Origin: Alitabrizicola rongguiensis
GTDB taxonomy: Bacteria > Pseudomonadota > Alphaproteobacteria > Rhodobacterales > Rhodobacteraceae
Direction: 5' to 3'
Length of the DNA: 64,000 nucleotides
Assembly (NCBI RefSeq): GCF_021491355.1
Contig: NZ_JAKENF010000001.1
Span: 806,001-870,000 of the forward strand
A program made the translations under genes and the position numbers. Below are positions 9,801-30,463 of the stretch, piece after piece. Each line of letters starts with the position of its first letter. The stretch's first letter is position 1. Under the pieces are notes generated by a model that saw only the letters and a program-made list of their open reading frames with translations, searched no databases and had not been told where the DNA came from.

Positions 9801-10079
9801 TTACTTCCGTTTCGCTTTTTTGTCGGCCGCATGACCATAGTAGGTCCGCGTCGGCGAATATTCCCCGAACTTCTGGCCGATCATCTCTTCGGTGACGTTC
9901 ACGGGGATATGCTTGTGCCCGTTGTAGACGCCGAAGGTGAGGCCGACGAAATGCGGCAGGATCGTCGAACGACGCGACCAGATCTTGATCACTTCGTTCT
10001 TGCCCGATTCCTTCGCCTTTTCTGCTTTCTTCAGCAGATAGGCGTCGACGAACGGGCCCTTCCAGACTGAACGCGACAT
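9801..10079 (-). CDS. rpsS: 30S ribosomal protein S19 (uS19)
   Basis: 92-residue protein of the small-subunit head, starting [16 protein letters not shown], with the conserved [16 protein letters not shown] and [10 protein letters not shown] blocks. It starts 3 bases after rplB. Confidence 0.98.
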   Translation of the reverse strand: MSRSVWKGPFVDAYLLKKAEKAKESGKNEVIKIWSRRSTILPHFVGLTFGVYNGHKHIPVNVTEEMIGQKFGEYSPTRTYYGHAADKKAKRK

Positions 10080-10082
10080 GGA

Positions 10083-10919
10083 TTAACGCCCTTTCTTCGC
10101 GTGACGCGAGCGGACGATGAACTTGTCCGTCTGCTTGTTCTTGCGGGTCTTGTTCCCCTTGGTGCCCTTGCCCCACGGAGTGACCGGGTGACGGCCGCCC
10201 GAGGTACGGCCTTCGCCGCCGCCATGCGGGTGGTCGATCGGGTTCATGGCCACGCCGCGAACCGTCGGGCGGATGCCCATGTGACGGCGACGGCCGGCCT
10301 TGCCGAGGTTCTGGTTCGAGTTGTCGGGGTTCGACACGGCACCGACGGTGGCCATGCATTCCTGACGGACCATCCGCAGTTCGCCCGAGGACAGGCGGAT
10401 CTGCGCATAGCCGCCGTCACGGCCGACGAACTGGGCATAGGTGCCCGCGGCGCGCGCCAGCTGACCGCCCTTGCCGGGCTTCAGCTCGACGTTGTGGACG
10501 ATGGTACCGATCGGCATGCCCGAGAAGGGCATCGCGTTGCCCGGCTTCACGTCGGTCTTGGCGCCGGCGATCACCTGATCGCCCACGGCCAGACGCTGCG
10601 GCGCCAGGATGTAGGAAAGCTCGCCGTCGGCATAGCGCACCAGCGCGATGAAGGCGGTCCGGTTCGGGTCGTATTCGATGCGCTCGACCGTCGCGGGGAC
10701 GTCGAACTTCGTGCGTTTGAAATCGACGACGCGGTAGAGACGCTTCGCGCCGCCACCCTTGTGCCACATCGTGATCCGTCCGGTGTTGTTCCGGCCACCA
10801 GTGCCGATCAAACCCTCGGTGAGGGCTTTGACCGGGCGGCCTTTCCAAAGCTCCGAACGGTCGATCAGAACCAGCCCACGCTGGCCAGGCGTCGTCGGTT
10901 TGTACGACTTGAGTGCCAT
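10083..10919 (-). CDS. rplB: 50S ribosomal protein L2 (uL2)
   Basis: 278-residue L2, needed for peptidyl transfer and subunit association. The C-terminal segment [20 protein letters not shown] is present, including the conserved histidine next to the catalytic centre. Upstream, a strong terminator-like hairpin with six T residues separates it from rplW. Confidence 0.98.
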   Translation of the reverse strand: MALKSYKPTTPGQRGLVLIDRSELWKGRPVKALTEGLIGTGGRNNTGRITMWHKGGGAKRLYRVVDFKRTKFDVPATVERIEYDPNRTAFIALVRYADGELSYILAPQRLAVGDQVIAGAKTDVKPGNAMPFSGMPIGTIVHNVELKPGKGGQLARAAGTYAQFVGRDGGYAQIRLSSGELRMVRQECMATVGAVSNPDNSNQNLGKAGRRRHMGIRPTVRGVAMNPIDHPHGGGEGRTSGGRHPVTPWGKGTKGNKTRKNKQTDKFIVRSRHAKKGR

Positions 10920-10985
10920 GATTACTGTCTTCCGTCAGCTTGAGGACCATTGCTGGTCCGGTGAAGGGCTCCGAAGATCCCCGAT

Positions 10986-11017
10986 AAAAAATCCACGGCC
11001 CCGGAGAACCGGGGCCG
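10986..11017 (-). terminator. Intrinsic terminator or attenuator between rplW and rplB
   Basis: Perfect 9-base arms CGGCCCCGG (10996-11004) and CCGGGGCCG (11009-11017) around AGAA, followed on the minus strand by TGGA and then six T (10991-10986). It is a textbook terminator inside the S10 operon, 21 bases past the rplW stop. I see no promoter between it and rplB, so it is probably partial or controlled. Confidence 0.7.
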
Positions 11018-11037
11018 CCAGATTCGCGCGGCTTCTA

Positions 11038-11334
11038 TCAGAGGCCGGTGGTGACGTCGATGGTGTTTCCTTCCTCGAGCGTCACATAGGCCTTCTTCTT
11101 GTCCGAACGGACGCCGGGGCGACCGCGGAACCGCTTTTCCTTGCCTTTGGTGATGGTGGTGTTGACCGCCTTCACCTTCACGCCGAAGACCGCCTCGACC
11201 GCTTCCTTGATCTGCGGCTTCGTCGCGTCCATGGCCACCTGGAAGACCACGGCGTTCGAATCCGACGCCATCGTGGCCTTCTCGGTTATCACCGGCTTCT
11301 TGATCACGTCATAGTGTTCGGGTTTCGCGCTCAT
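11038..11334 (-). CDS. rplW: 50S ribosomal protein L23 (uL23)
   Basis: 98-residue tunnel-exit protein that docks trigger factor and SRP. It has the [13 protein letters not shown]-terminal block and the C-terminal [11 protein letters not shown]-like [18 protein letters not shown]. The start overlaps the rplD stop by four bases (ATGA). Confidence 0.98.
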   Translation of the reverse strand: MSAKPEHYDVIKKPVITEKATMASDSNAVVFQVAMDATKPQIKEAVEAVFGVKVKAVNTTITKGKEKRFRGRPGVRSDKKKAYVTLEEGNTIDVTTGL

Positions 11335-11951
11335 TTCAGGCGAGCCTCCAGTGCTTCGACACCCGCCTTCGTGATCACCAGCGTGTCACTCTTGAGGATG
11401 TCATAGACGTTGGCGCCGATCGACGGCAGCACATCGATGCCTTCGATGTTGCGCGCCGCCTTGGCGAAGTTCTCGTTGACCTCGGCGCCGTCGATGACGA
11501 GCACGCGCTTCCAGCCGAGCTCCTTCGCCGACTTGGCGAGGATCGCGGTCTTGGCTTCGGCCATCACGGCCGCATCCAGAACCACCAGCTCGCCGGCCTG
11601 GGCTTTCGCCGACAGGGCATGCTTCAGGCCGAGGGCGCGGAACTTCTTCGGCAGGTCATGGGCGTGGCTGCGGGGCGTCGGGCCCTTGTAGACACCGCCG
11701 TGACGGAAGATCGGGGCCTTCTTGGAACCGTGGCGGGCGCCGCCGGTGCCTTTCTGGCGATAGATCTTCTTGGTCGAATAGCTCACGTCCGACTTGCCCA
11801 GCACCGAATGGGTGCCGGCCTGGGCCTTCGCCCGCTGCCAGCGCACGACGCGGTGCAGGATGTCGGCGCGCGGCTCGAGGCCGAACAGCGCTTCGTCCAG
11901 ATCAATGGAACCGGCCTTGCCGCCGTCCAGTTTGATCACATCGAGTTTCAT
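11331..11951 (-). CDS. rplD: 50S ribosomal protein L4 (uL4)
   Basis: 206-residue L4 with the extended tunnel loop ([16 protein letters not shown] and [15 protein letters not shown]). In E. coli L4 represses its own S10 operon through the leader RNA; no equivalent leader was identified here. It overlaps rplC and rplW by four bases each (ATGA), indicating translational coupling. Confidence 0.98.
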   Translation of the reverse strand: MKLDVIKLDGGKAGSIDLDEALFGLEPRADILHRVVRWQRAKAQAGTHSVLGKSDVSYSTKKIYRQKGTGGARHGSKKAPIFRHGGVYKGPTPRSHAHDLPKKFRALGLKHALSAKAQAGELVVLDAAVMAEAKTAILAKSAKELGWKRVLVIDGAEVNENFAKAARNIEGIDVLPSIGANVYDILKSDTLVITKAGVEALEARLK

Positions 11952-12673
11952 GCTTCACCCCCTTCGACGGGCGCTTCGACAGCCGGAGCGGCCGAGCTGC
12001 GGATCGCGGCCGGAGTCGGTAGGCCAGCGGGGGCCGCCTTCTTCACCGCGTCCTTGATCGTGACCCAGCCGCCCTTGGAACCGGGGACCGCGCCCTTGAT
12101 CATGATGAGGCCCCGTTCGGCGTCCGTGCGGACGACTTCCAGGTTCTGGGTGGTCACACGGACCGAACCCAGATGGCCTGCCATCTTCTTGCCGCGGAAC
12201 ACCTTGCCGGGATCCTGGCACTGGCCGGTCGAACCGTGCGAACGGTGCGACACGGACACACCGTGCGAGGCGCGCAGGCCGCCGAAGTTGTGCCGCTTCA
12301 TGGCACCGGCAAAGCCCTTACCGATCGAGGTGCCCGCGACGTCGACGTACTGACCCGCGAGGTAGTGGTCGGCAGTGATTTCCGCGCCCACGTCAATCAG
12401 GTTGTCCGGGCTCACGCGGAACTCGGCAATCTTGCGCTTCGGCTCCACGTTCGCCTTGGCGAAGTGGCCCCGCTGCGCGGCCGTGGTCCGCTTGGCCTTG
12501 GCAGCACCGGCACCGAGCTGGACGGCGGTATAGCCGTCACGGTCGGCCGTGCGCTGCGCGACGACTTGCAGGTTGTCGAGTTGAAGGACGGTCACGGGAA
12601 CCTGTTTCCCGTCCTCCAGGAACAGCCGGGTCATGCCCAGCTTCTTTGCGATAACGCCAGAGCGCATTGTCAT
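11948..12673 (-). CDS. rplC: 50S ribosomal protein L3 (uL3), with C-terminal extension
   Basis: 241 residues, about 30 longer than E. coli L3 (209). The core is typical ([36 protein letters not shown], which includes the glutamine region methylated by PrmB in E. coli). The extra C-terminus from about residue 212 is Ala/Pro-rich ([20 protein letters not shown]) and probably disordered. It starts 6 bases after rpsJ. Confidence 0.97.
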   Translation of the reverse strand: MTMRSGVIAKKLGMTRLFLEDGKQVPVTVLQLDNLQVVAQRTADRDGYTAVQLGAGAAKAKRTTAAQRGHFAKANVEPKRKIAEFRVSPDNLIDVGAEITADHYLAGQYVDVAGTSIGKGFAGAMKRHNFGGLRASHGVSVSHRSHGSTGQCQDPGKVFRGKKMAGHLGSVRVTTQNLEVVRTDAERGLIMIKGAVPGSKGGWVTIKDAVKKAAPAGLPTPAAIRSSAAPAVEAPVEGGEA

Positions 12674-12679
12674 GCCCCC

Positions 12680-12988
12680 TTACACTTTGATTTCGACATC
12701 CACGCCGGCCGCGAGGTCGAGCTTCATCAGCGCGTCCACGGTCTGCGGGGTCGGATCGACGATGTCGAGAAGACGCTTGTGCGTCCGGATTTCCCACTGG
12801 TCGCGCGACTTCTTGTCGATGTGCGGACCACGGAGAACCGTGAATTTCTCGATCTTGTTCGGCAGCGGGATCGGGCCGCGCACTTGCGCGCCGGTCCGCT
12901 TGGCGGTGTTCACGATTTCCGCGGTGCTGGCGTCCAGCACACGGTAATCGAAGGCTTTCAGCCGGATGCGGATGGTTTGAGTCGACAT
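12680..12988 (-). CDS. rpsJ: 30S ribosomal protein S10 (uS10, NusE)
   Basis: 102-residue protein of the small-subunit head that also serves as NusE in antitermination with NusB. It begins [19 protein letters not shown] and has the [18 protein letters not shown] block. It follows tuf1 after a 57-base spacer containing a GC hairpin (13014-13036) without a T-tract. Confidence 0.98.
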   Translation of the reverse strand: MSTQTIRIRLKAFDYRVLDASTAEIVNTAKRTGAQVRGPIPLPNKIEKFTVLRGPHIDKKSRDQWEIRTHKRLLDIVDPTPQTVDALMKLDLAAGVDVEIKV

Positions 12989-13013
12989 GTTCCTGTCCTC
13001 GGGCTTTTGGCTG

Positions 13014-13036
13014 GGGCGGGGGCGGAACCCCCGCCC
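13014..13036 (-). other. GC hairpin in the tuf1-rpsJ spacer
   Basis: Perfect 9-base arms GGGCGGGGG (13014-13022) and CCCCCGCCC (13028-13036) with loop CGGAA, just after the tuf1 stop. There is no T-tract on the minus strand, so read-through into rpsJ is expected. Confidence 0.5.
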
Positions 13037-13043
13037 TTCCCCC

Positions 13044-14221
<1,178 letters not shown>

Positions 14222-14245
14222 CTTGGCATCTCCTATTTCGGTGGC

Positions 14246-14295
14246 GGTGCGCGGCGCGCACCCTACGGTTGGTAGGGTGGGCGTTCCCGCCCACC
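14246..14295. repeat. Paired palindromes in the fusA-tuf spacer
   Basis: First palindrome: 7-base arms GGTGCGC (14246-14252) and GCGCACC (14256-14262). Second: GGTGGGC (14276-14282) and GCCCACC (14289-14295) around GTTCCC. The sequence CCCTACGGTTGGTAGGG lies between them and also pairs. It looks like a small repetitive extragenic element related to those at 2575, 26098 and 31685. Confidence 0.55.
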
Positions 14296-14302
14296 GCTCA
14301 AA

Positions 14303-16420
<2,118 letters not shown>

Positions 16421-16438
16421 GATCAGGCGTCCTTCCGC

Positions 16439-16909
16439 TTACCAGCGATAATGGCTGAACGCCTTGTTGGCGTCGGCCATCTTGTGGGTGTCCTCGCGCT
16501 TCTTCACCGCGGTGCCGCGGTTGTTGACCGCATCGGACAGCTCGGCGGCAAGACGCTCTTCCATGGTGTTCTCGTTGCGCTTGCGGGCCGCGGTGATGAG
16601 CCAGCGGATCGCCAGCGCTTCGCGGCGCTCGGGGCGCACTTCGACCGGAACCTGATAGGTCGCACCACCGACGCGGCGCGAGCGCACTTCGAGCGACGGC
16701 TTCACGTTGTCCAGCGCCTCGTGGAAGGCCTGGATCGGCTCGCGCTTCAGACGCTGCTGGACGCGGTCCAGGGCGGAGTAGACGATGCCTTCTGCGACCG
16801 ACTTCTTGCCGTCGATCATCAGGTTGTTCATGAACTTGGTCAGAACCCGATCGCCATACTTGGCATCGGGAAGCACTTCGCGCTTTTCGGCGGCGTGACG
16901 ACGCGACAT
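16439..16909 (-). CDS. rpsG: 30S ribosomal protein S7 (uS7)
   Basis: 156-residue assembly initiator of the small-subunit head, starting [15 protein letters not shown] and with the [18 protein letters not shown] block. In E. coli S7 represses the str operon post-transcriptionally. Spacing from rpsL is 12 bases and to fusA 18 bases. Confidence 0.98.
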   Translation of the reverse strand: MSRRHAAEKREVLPDAKYGDRVLTKFMNNLMIDGKKSVAEGIVYSALDRVQQRLKREPIQAFHEALDNVKPSLEVRSRRVGGATYQVPVEVRPERREALAIRWLITAARKRNENTMEERLAAELSDAVNNRGTAVKKREDTHKMADANKAFSHYRW

Positions 16910-16921
16910 CTGTCGAACTCC

Positions 16922-17293
16922 TTATTTCGGACGCTTCGCGCCGTATTTCGAGCGGCGCTGACGACGATCTTTGACACCCTGGGTATCGAGGACACCGCGC
17001 AGGATGTGGTAACGGACGCCCGGAAGGTCTTTCACCCGGCCGCCGCGGATCAGGACCACCGAGTGTTCCTGAAGGTTGTGCTTTTCACCGGGGATGTAGC
17101 TGATCACCTCGAAGCCGTTGGTCAGGCGGACCTTGGCCACTTTCCGCATAGCGGAGTTCGGTTTCTTCGGGGTCGTGGTGTACACACGAGTGCACACGCC
17201 GCGTTTCTGCGGGCAGGATTCCAAGTGCTGCGACTTGGACTTCCGGACGTTCGCTTCCCGCGGCTTGCGGATCAGCTGTTGGATCGTCGGCAT
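16922..17293 (-). CDS. rpsL: 30S ribosomal protein S12 (uS12)
   Basis: 123-residue decoding-centre protein starting [11 protein letters not shown] 10-residue upstream in-frame extension is not family-like, so the ATG at 17293 is used. The streptomycin-relevant lysines are wild type ([13 protein letters not shown] and [12 protein letters not shown]), and the aspartate that is methylthiolated in E. coli is present in the second motif. First gene of the str operon, with a strong promoter candidate about 240 bases upstream. Confidence 0.98.
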   Translation of the reverse strand: MPTIQQLIRKPREANVRKSKSQHLESCPQKRGVCTRVYTTTPKKPNSAMRKVAKVRLTNGFEVISYIPGEKHNLQEHSVVLIRGGRVKDLPGVRYHILRGVLDTQGVKDRRQRRSKYGAKRPK

Positions 17294-17532
17294 ACGTTTC
17301 GCCTTCTCTTGCAACCCGTTCAATCACCCCTCGTCAGAGGTGGTTCCGGGGGCATTTCGCTCACAGGTGTCTTGCGCGTCCGCAAAACACAAAACCGCAT
17401 TCATCCCCTTCGCTGAGGACGACGCGGTGGAATTCCAGAGGATCGGGGCCTTCGCCCGGATCATGACCACTTCAGTTCGGACCCCGCGCCACAGGTGCCG
17501 CCCGAGAGGGAGACCGCAGCGCAAGTGGGCGC

Positions 17533-17561
17533 CGTATATGGGGAGTCGCGGGGGATGTCAA
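17533..17561 (-). promoter_or_regulatory. Promoter candidate for the str operon (rpsL)
   Basis: Minus strand: consensus TTGACA (17561-17556), 17-base spacer, TATACG (17538-17533). The predicted start near 17526 gives a leader of about 230 bases before rpsL, long enough for regulation. It is the strongest promoter match I found in the ribosomal cluster. Nothing else is recognised in the 291-base gap. Confidence 0.7.
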
Positions 17562-17584
17562 CAGCGGCCCGATTGGCCGCTACG

Positions 17585-18280
17585 TCACGTCCGGGACCGT
17601 GGCAAAAGCCAGATCCGCAGCAGAAGCGCCACAAGAACAGTGACCAGTGCCGCAAAGATCGTGTCCGACAGGAAGTGTCGGCCAGCAGCGATTCTCTGAG
17701 CGGCGACGAGGACCGGCAGAAGGAGAATGGCGAACTGCAGGGTGCGCCGGCTTCCATCTGCGACCGTCTTGCCCAGAACCTCCAGCAGGACGAGAAGGCT
17801 GATCGCCAAAGCGACCGCGCCCGACACCTCTCCCGACACGAAGGAGCAGTTGCTATGGCATTGGCCCGAGAACTGGTGCGGCGGGGTGAACTGCAGTGTC
17901 CCGCCGAATTCCACAATGTCGGCGGGCCGGGCCCTTCCCCAGACCCGCTTGAGAATGGTGTCGGCCAGCAGGGCAGGTCCGAGAAGGTAGAGAAGCACGA
18001 TGTAGGCCCAGACCTTCTTGGGCACACCCAGGATCGCCTTGCGTGTCAGTTGGGCCGCCAGCAAGGCGACAAGCGCCAGGCCCAGCATCGCCTCGGACAA
18101 ACGCCAGAGGCCGAGCCGCACATCGTTTGCCAAGCCGTCACCAGCCAGAAGGAACTTGCCGCTCGGATCCTGGAAAAACGCCGTGACCAAGGGATCGATC
18201 CCCGGCCATACAGCGAAGAAGACGAAGGCGAAAACGATCATGACCACCACCGCCACGATCTGGAGGCGGTCACGGCGCAT
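17585..18280 (-). CDS. PAP2-family phosphatase
   Basis: 231-residue membrane phosphatase with about six hydrophobic segments. The three PAP2 motifs are present: K111...R118-P119 (KRVWGRARP), a variant second motif CSFVSGE at 145-151 with Glu where PSGH has His, and R196...H202...D206 (QRIAAGRHFLSD). Family members remove phosphate from lipid phosphates, undecaprenyl diphosphate or lipid A. The start overlaps the GT39 gene by 11 bases, so it belongs to the same operon and probably acts on a lipid in the same modification route. It is transcribed toward the rpsL promoter region. Confidence 0.9.
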   Translation of the reverse strand: MRRDRLQIVAVVVMIVFAFVFFAVWPGIDPLVTAFFQDPSGKFLLAGDGLANDVRLGLWRLSEAMLGLALVALLAAQLTRKAILGVPKKVWAYIVLLYLLGPALLADTILKRVWGRARPADIVEFGGTLQFTPPHQFSGQCHSNCSFVSGEVSGAVALAISLLVLLEVLGKTVADGSRRTLQFAILLLPVLVAAQRIAAGRHFLSDTIFAALVTVLVALLLRIWLLPRSRT

Positions 18281-19715
18281 TCAGACACTCCGCATCGAGA
18301 CGATACAGCGCCAGGGGCACCTTGGCATAGGCACCGCCCTGGCCATCGAGCGGCCCGAGTGCGTCCACGCGATGCCCGGCGCATTCAGGTGCTGCCTCAC
18401 CTACAAAGATCACTGGTCCGGTTGCGGTCGCGGGCAGAGCCCGGGTCTGCGCATAGTGGTTCTCCGGACGGCCCTTCGGCGGTTCGGCATAGACGGCGAT
18501 CCCCGCATCGCGTCCGGTGTAGAACAGATCGGCTAGGATATCGCGCCGCTCGGCCACAATTGGAAGATTGCCCTGCGCCTTGGCGACAGCAAGGATCTGC
18601 AGGCTCATGTCTTCGCGGCCCAGCCAGCGGGCCAGAAGCGGCTTGTCGTTGCCAAGCGTCAGGCCTGGAACGACCGTCAACACCGGCAGCAGGACCGCGA
18701 TGATCGCGTTCAAGGCTATCGCCCCGATCAGCCAGGAGCGGTGGCGCAGCAGGAACGCCACCGCCACAACCGATCCGGCAAAATAGGCCGACGCTGCCCA
18801 GTTGGCGAAAGCCCGGTCCAGCAGCGCCTGCACTGTCACGATCAGGATCGCCGGTACGACGAACACAAGGAGTCGCCATGCCATTTCCCGACCCGGTCGG
18901 ATCGCCGCGAGGATCAGGGCCGCAAACGCGATCGGACCGAAGACCGCGAACTGGCTGAAGAAGAACTCGGCCATCCCCGCCGGGTTCAAATGGGCCAAGG
19001 GGTTGCCCTCGCGGATCCAGCCGACATTGTCGAGCGTGTGCTCGGCCGTCGCCATCCCGTTTGCGAGGTTCCAAAGGATGTTCGGCAGGATGACAAGGCC
19101 GCAGGCCAGGATCATCCGGACCCAGTTCGCAATCGAAAGCCGCAGATCGCGGAACAGGATGGCCCCCAGGACCGCCCCGATCAGGAAATAGACCGCGGCA
19201 TACTTGGCCAGAAAAGCCAGCCCCACCATCACCCCCGCAAGGAGCGCATCGTGGCCTTCCCCGTTTTCGACCAGCTTGCGATGGAACAGAACTGCCGCCG
19301 CGAAGAACGGAGCCATGATCGTGTCGGTCGAGATCATCAGCGAACCGACGGTGACCATCGGCAATGTGACATACAGGGCGGCGACCCAGATCGCGGCGGC
19401 TCGCCCGTAGATCCGTGCGGCAAGCGCTGCGAGGATCAGCGCGGCAGCAGCATGGAACAACGGCGCAGGCAGGCGCACCCAAAAGGGGTTGTCGCTGCCG
19501 GCCAGTGTGGTCGTCGCTCCGATGACCCAGGCGATCAGAGGCGGCTTCGAGTAGTAGCCGAAGTCGAAGTTCTGACCCCAGAACCAGTACTGCGCCTCAT
19601 CCACGAAAAGGTCAGTGCCGTCATAGGCCAGAAACACCAGCCGTGCGGCAGTGATCGCCGCAACGATGGCCAGCGCCAGGGCCAGCCAGCCGGAATCGGT
19701 TTCAGACTTTTGCAT
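18270..19715 (-). CDS. GT39-type membrane glycosyltransferase (ArnT-like)
   Basis: 481-residue integral membrane protein with about eleven hydrophobic segments and a periplasmic C-terminal domain. The GT-C catalytic signature appears as LFVDEAQYW, with D39-E40 in the first periplasmic loop. Family members move a sugar or aminosugar from an undecaprenyl-phosphate carrier to lipid A or protein in the periplasm. It overlaps the upstream LpxB-N gene by 14 bases and the downstream PAP2 gene by 11. The acceptor is not predictable from sequence alone. Confidence 0.88.
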   Translation of the reverse strand: MQKSETDSGWLALALAIVAAITAARLVFLAYDGTDLFVDEAQYWFWGQNFDFGYYSKPPLIAWVIGATTTLAGSDNPFWVRLPAPLFHAAAALILAALAARIYGRAAAIWVAALYVTLPMVTVGSLMISTDTIMAPFFAAAVLFHRKLVENGEGHDALLAGVMVGLAFLAKYAAVYFLIGAVLGAILFRDLRLSIANWVRMILACGLVILPNILWNLANGMATAEHTLDNVGWIREGNPLAHLNPAGMAEFFFSQFAVFGPIAFAALILAAIRPGREMAWRLLVFVVPAILIVTVQALLDRAFANWAASAYFAGSVVAVAFLLRHRSWLIGAIALNAIIAVLLPVLTVVPGLTLGNDKPLLARWLGREDMSLQILAVAKAQGNLPIVAERRDILADLFYTGRDAGIAVYAEPPKGRPENHYAQTRALPATATGPVIFVGEAAPECAGHRVDALGPLDGQGGAYAKVPLALYRLDAECLNAP

Positions 19716-20007
19716 GCTCGTGGCGATGTATCAGCCAGAGGTTCCGGGCATAGATGAACACGCCTAGCGACTGGCCAAGGATAAAGACCGGATCCTTCCG
19801 GTGGATGGCATAAAAGAGCAGGATCAGGCCGCCAGCGATCGAGAAATACCAAAATGAGATTGGAACGACCGACCGCTTGACCTTTTCCGATGCCAGCCAC
19901 TGGATCAGGAAGCGACCGGTGAACATCAGTTGCCCCAGCAGCCCGACGATCACCCAGATCAGTTCGGCAGTGCTGTTCACATGAAAGAAGGAAAGGATCT
20001 GCTGCAT
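19702..20007 (-). CDS. LpxB N-terminal-domain small membrane protein
   Basis: 101-residue protein with three hydrophobic segments matching the lipid-A-disaccharide-synthase N-terminal domain (PF07578): GQLMFTGRFLIQWLASE, then VVPISFWYFSIAGG. It lacks the LpxB catalytic domain. Stand-alone versions occur beside glycosyltransferases and may be carriers or flippase-like partners; the role is unproven. The ATG at 20007 is chosen because in-frame sequence before it is low-complexity and unlike the family. It starts 4 bases after the GT2 stop. Confidence 0.88.
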   Translation of the reverse strand: MQQILSFFHVNSTAELIWVIVGLLGQLMFTGRFLIQWLASEKVKRSVVPISFWYFSIAGGLILLFYAIHRKDPVFILGQSLGVFIYARNLWLIHRHEHAKV

Positions 20008-20011
20008 CGGC

Positions 20012-20746
20012 CTATTTCCGTCCCTCTGGCCCGATCGGTTGCGGAGTGGCCTTCTTGCGCCGCCGGATAAGCCACATGACGCCCGCGAGATCGACGATCC
20101 CGACCAGTGCCCGCTGCAGGTTGCTGTAATTCGACCGGCCCGCCCCGCGCTGACGATGGCCGACATCGACCAGCAGCACGTCCCACCCGTCACGGCGGAA
20201 CAATGCCGGAAGATAGCGGTGCATGTGATCGAAATAGGGAAGTGCCAGGAAGGCGTCCCGGCGGAACCCCTTCAGGCCGCAACCAGTGTCGCGCGTGCCG
20301 TCGTTCAGAGCCCAGCTGCGCAGATTGTTTGCGAATTTCGAACCCATGCGCTTGGACCAGGTATCCTGCCGGTTCACCCTTTGACCCGCGACCAGCGCCA
20401 TTTCGGTCGGTCCGGCCAGCAGCGGCTGGAACAGGGCCGGCAGGAACTCGGGCGGATTCTGGCCGTCGGCGTCCAAGGTGCAGACCACCTCTGCCCGTGC
20501 CATCCTGACACCCGAATGCACGGCCGCGCTTTGCCCTGCCGAGCGTTCGTTGCGCAGCACGCGCAGATTCGGCTGGGTTTCCATCCGTTCCATCAAGAGC
20601 CGGTCCATGCCATCGGTCGACCCGTCATCGACGACGATGACCTCGTAATCCACAAGCGGGCCCACGGCCGCGTGGATCTCATCCAGTAGCGTCGGGATAT
20701 TCTCGGATTCATTCTTGGCGGGAATGACGATGGAAACGCTCAACAT
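20012..20746 (-). CDS. GT2-family glycosyltransferase (polyprenyl-phosphate type)
   Basis: 244-residue GT-A enzyme starting MLSVSIVIPAKNES. Nucleotide-sugar binding VVDDGSTD is at 39-46 and the metal-binding DAD at 92-94, followed by the GQNPPE and RDTGCGLKGFRRD segments typical of DPM1/ArnC-like enzymes. These transfer a sugar from a nucleotide donor to undecaprenyl phosphate at the cytoplasmic face. Unlike ArnC there is no pair of C-terminal membrane helices. With the LpxB-N protein, GT39 and PAP2 genes it forms a complete make, flip, transfer and recycle set. Confidence 0.9.
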   Translation of the reverse strand: MLSVSIVIPAKNESENIPTLLDEIHAAVGPLVDYEVIVVDDGSTDGMDRLLMERMETQPNLRVLRNERSAGQSAAVHSGVRMARAEVVCTLDADGQNPPEFLPALFQPLLAGPTEMALVAGQRVNRQDTWSKRMGSKFANNLRSWALNDGTRDTGCGLKGFRRDAFLALPYFDHMHRYLPALFRRDGWDVLLVDVGHRQRGAGRSNYSNLQRALVGIVDLAGVMWLIRRRKKATPQPIGPEGRK

Positions 20747-20845
20747 GGCCTGCCGGCTGCCTTCCGTCCGTTGCGCAAGACCGCCATCCATGTCGCGCCG
20801 GTCAGTCCCGCGCTGGTTAGCCGTCCGAGGTTCATGCGGCAACCC

Positions 20846-21727
20846 CTATGCCGATTTTGTGGCATCTTGCGCCAGTTTTCGCTCGCGCAGAAGGGTGAAC
20901 AGGCCCGTCGCGATGACAACAGACGCACCGGCCATTGTCAGGACATCGGGCAGGGTGCCGAACACGAGCCACCCAAGCGCGATCGCCCAAAGGAGCGACG
21001 TATAGCGGAATGGTGCGATGAAACCGATGTCCCCCGCCCGCATCGCCTGCACCCCGCTCAGATAGCCGGCGACAAGTGCGACCGACGATCCGAACACGAT
21101 GAGGAGGTCCCGCGGCTCTGGCCCCCTCCACCCCTGGATTGCCACCCCGGCAAGACCGAGCGCCATGACACCGAGGGCGGCAGTCAAGGCAACGGTGATT
21201 GTCGGCACGCCCAGTCCAAACTTTCGGGTCGACAGATCGCGCACGACCACACACAGCACGGAGGCCACCCCGACCAACGCCCAGACATCGAAGCCCTGCG
21301 CGCCGGGACGAATGACGAGCAACACGCCAAGAAAGCCGATGCCGATGGCGGTCAATCGTCTCCAGCCGATGCTTTCGCGGAACAGCAGCGCGGCCGCCAG
21401 AGTGACAGCCAACGGCGTGAACTGCATGATGGCCGACAGGTTGGCGAGCGGCATGTGGACGAGCGCGCCAAGGAAAGCGACCGTCGCCACAATCTCGGCC
21501 AGGGTGCGGATACCCAGAAGTCCGGCATCGCGCCGCGGCAGGCGAAGCCGCAGTCCCCCCAGGGCGAGCCCAAGCAGGAACAGCAGCAGCGACGTGGAAG
21601 CGCCGCGCAGAGTGATCGCCTCGAACAGCGGCAAGGTTTGGGTAACGGCCTTCATCCCGGTGTCGTTCAACGTGAACGCGGCCATCGCGATGTTCATGTA
21701 GATCGCGCCACGCAGGTTATGGGACAT
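20846..21727 (-). CDS. DMT-superfamily transporter (EamA domains)
   Basis: 293-residue membrane protein with about ten hydrophobic segments in two EamA repeats. The first repeat has the LRGASTSLLL region and the second begins near SVLCVVVRDLSTRKFG. Such proteins export metabolites or amino acids, but the substrate is not predictable. The ATG at 21727 (MSHNLRGAIYMN) matches the family start. It lies between the rpoC terminator and the GT2 gene (about 100 bases), so it may or may not share that operon. Confidence 0.88.
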   Translation of the reverse strand: MSHNLRGAIYMNIAMAAFTLNDTGMKAVTQTLPLFEAITLRGASTSLLLFLLGLALGGLRLRLPRRDAGLLGIRTLAEIVATVAFLGALVHMPLANLSAIMQFTPLAVTLAAALLFRESIGWRRLTAIGIGFLGVLLVIRPGAQGFDVWALVGVASVLCVVVRDLSTRKFGLGVPTITVALTAALGVMALGLAGVAIQGWRGPEPRDLLIVFGSSVALVAGYLSGVQAMRAGDIGFIAPFRYTSLLWAIALGWLVFGTLPDVLTMAGASVVIATGLFTLLRERKLAQDATKSA

Positions 21728-21770
21728 CGCCAAGGCAGCACCGCTCTCCGGCGAAGGGCCGGGCTCCAAT

Positions 21771-21804
21771 AAGAAAGGCCCCCGCACCAGCAGGTGCGGG
21801 GGCC
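21771..21804 (-). terminator. Intrinsic terminator after rpoC
   Basis: Perfect 12-base arms GGCCCCCGCACC (21777-21788) and GGTGCGGGGGCC (21793-21804) around AGCA, followed on the minus strand by TTTCTTATT. It lies 18 bases past the rpoC stop and ends the rpoBC operon before the DMT gene. Confidence 0.85.
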
Positions 21805-21822
21805 TATTTGTCGGGCCGGGAC

Positions 21823-26067
<4,245 letters not shown>

Positions 26068-26097
26068 CTTCAAATCCTTGAATCGGGGCGAATGGAC

Positions 26098-26146
26098 CGG
26101 GCGTTTCCGCCCGACCGAAGGTCCGTAGGGCGGGCGTCAGCCCGCC
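26098..26146. repeat. Two palindromes in the rpoB-rpoC spacer
   Basis: First: CGGGC (26098-26102) and GCCCG (26109-26113) around GTTTCC. Second: GGCGGGC (26129-26135) and GCCCGCC (26140-26146) around GTCA. They resemble the elements at 2575, 14276 and 31685. Confidence 0.5.
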
Positions 26147-26152
26147 ATCCGG

Positions 26153-30286
<4,134 letters not shown>

Positions 30287-30463
30287 GCTCGTCGTCACCT
30301 TTCGTTTTCGCGGGCAGGCAAACGTCGGGGTCACGATTGCGCGCCGCATGCGAAACAGGGGGTCAGGTTCCATTCATGCCCGCCGTCCCACCGGAGGGCT
30401 CCCGAACCTTGAACCACGCCTAGAAGGAGTCTCGGCCATCCAAGGCCCCTTCAAGACGGGTTC

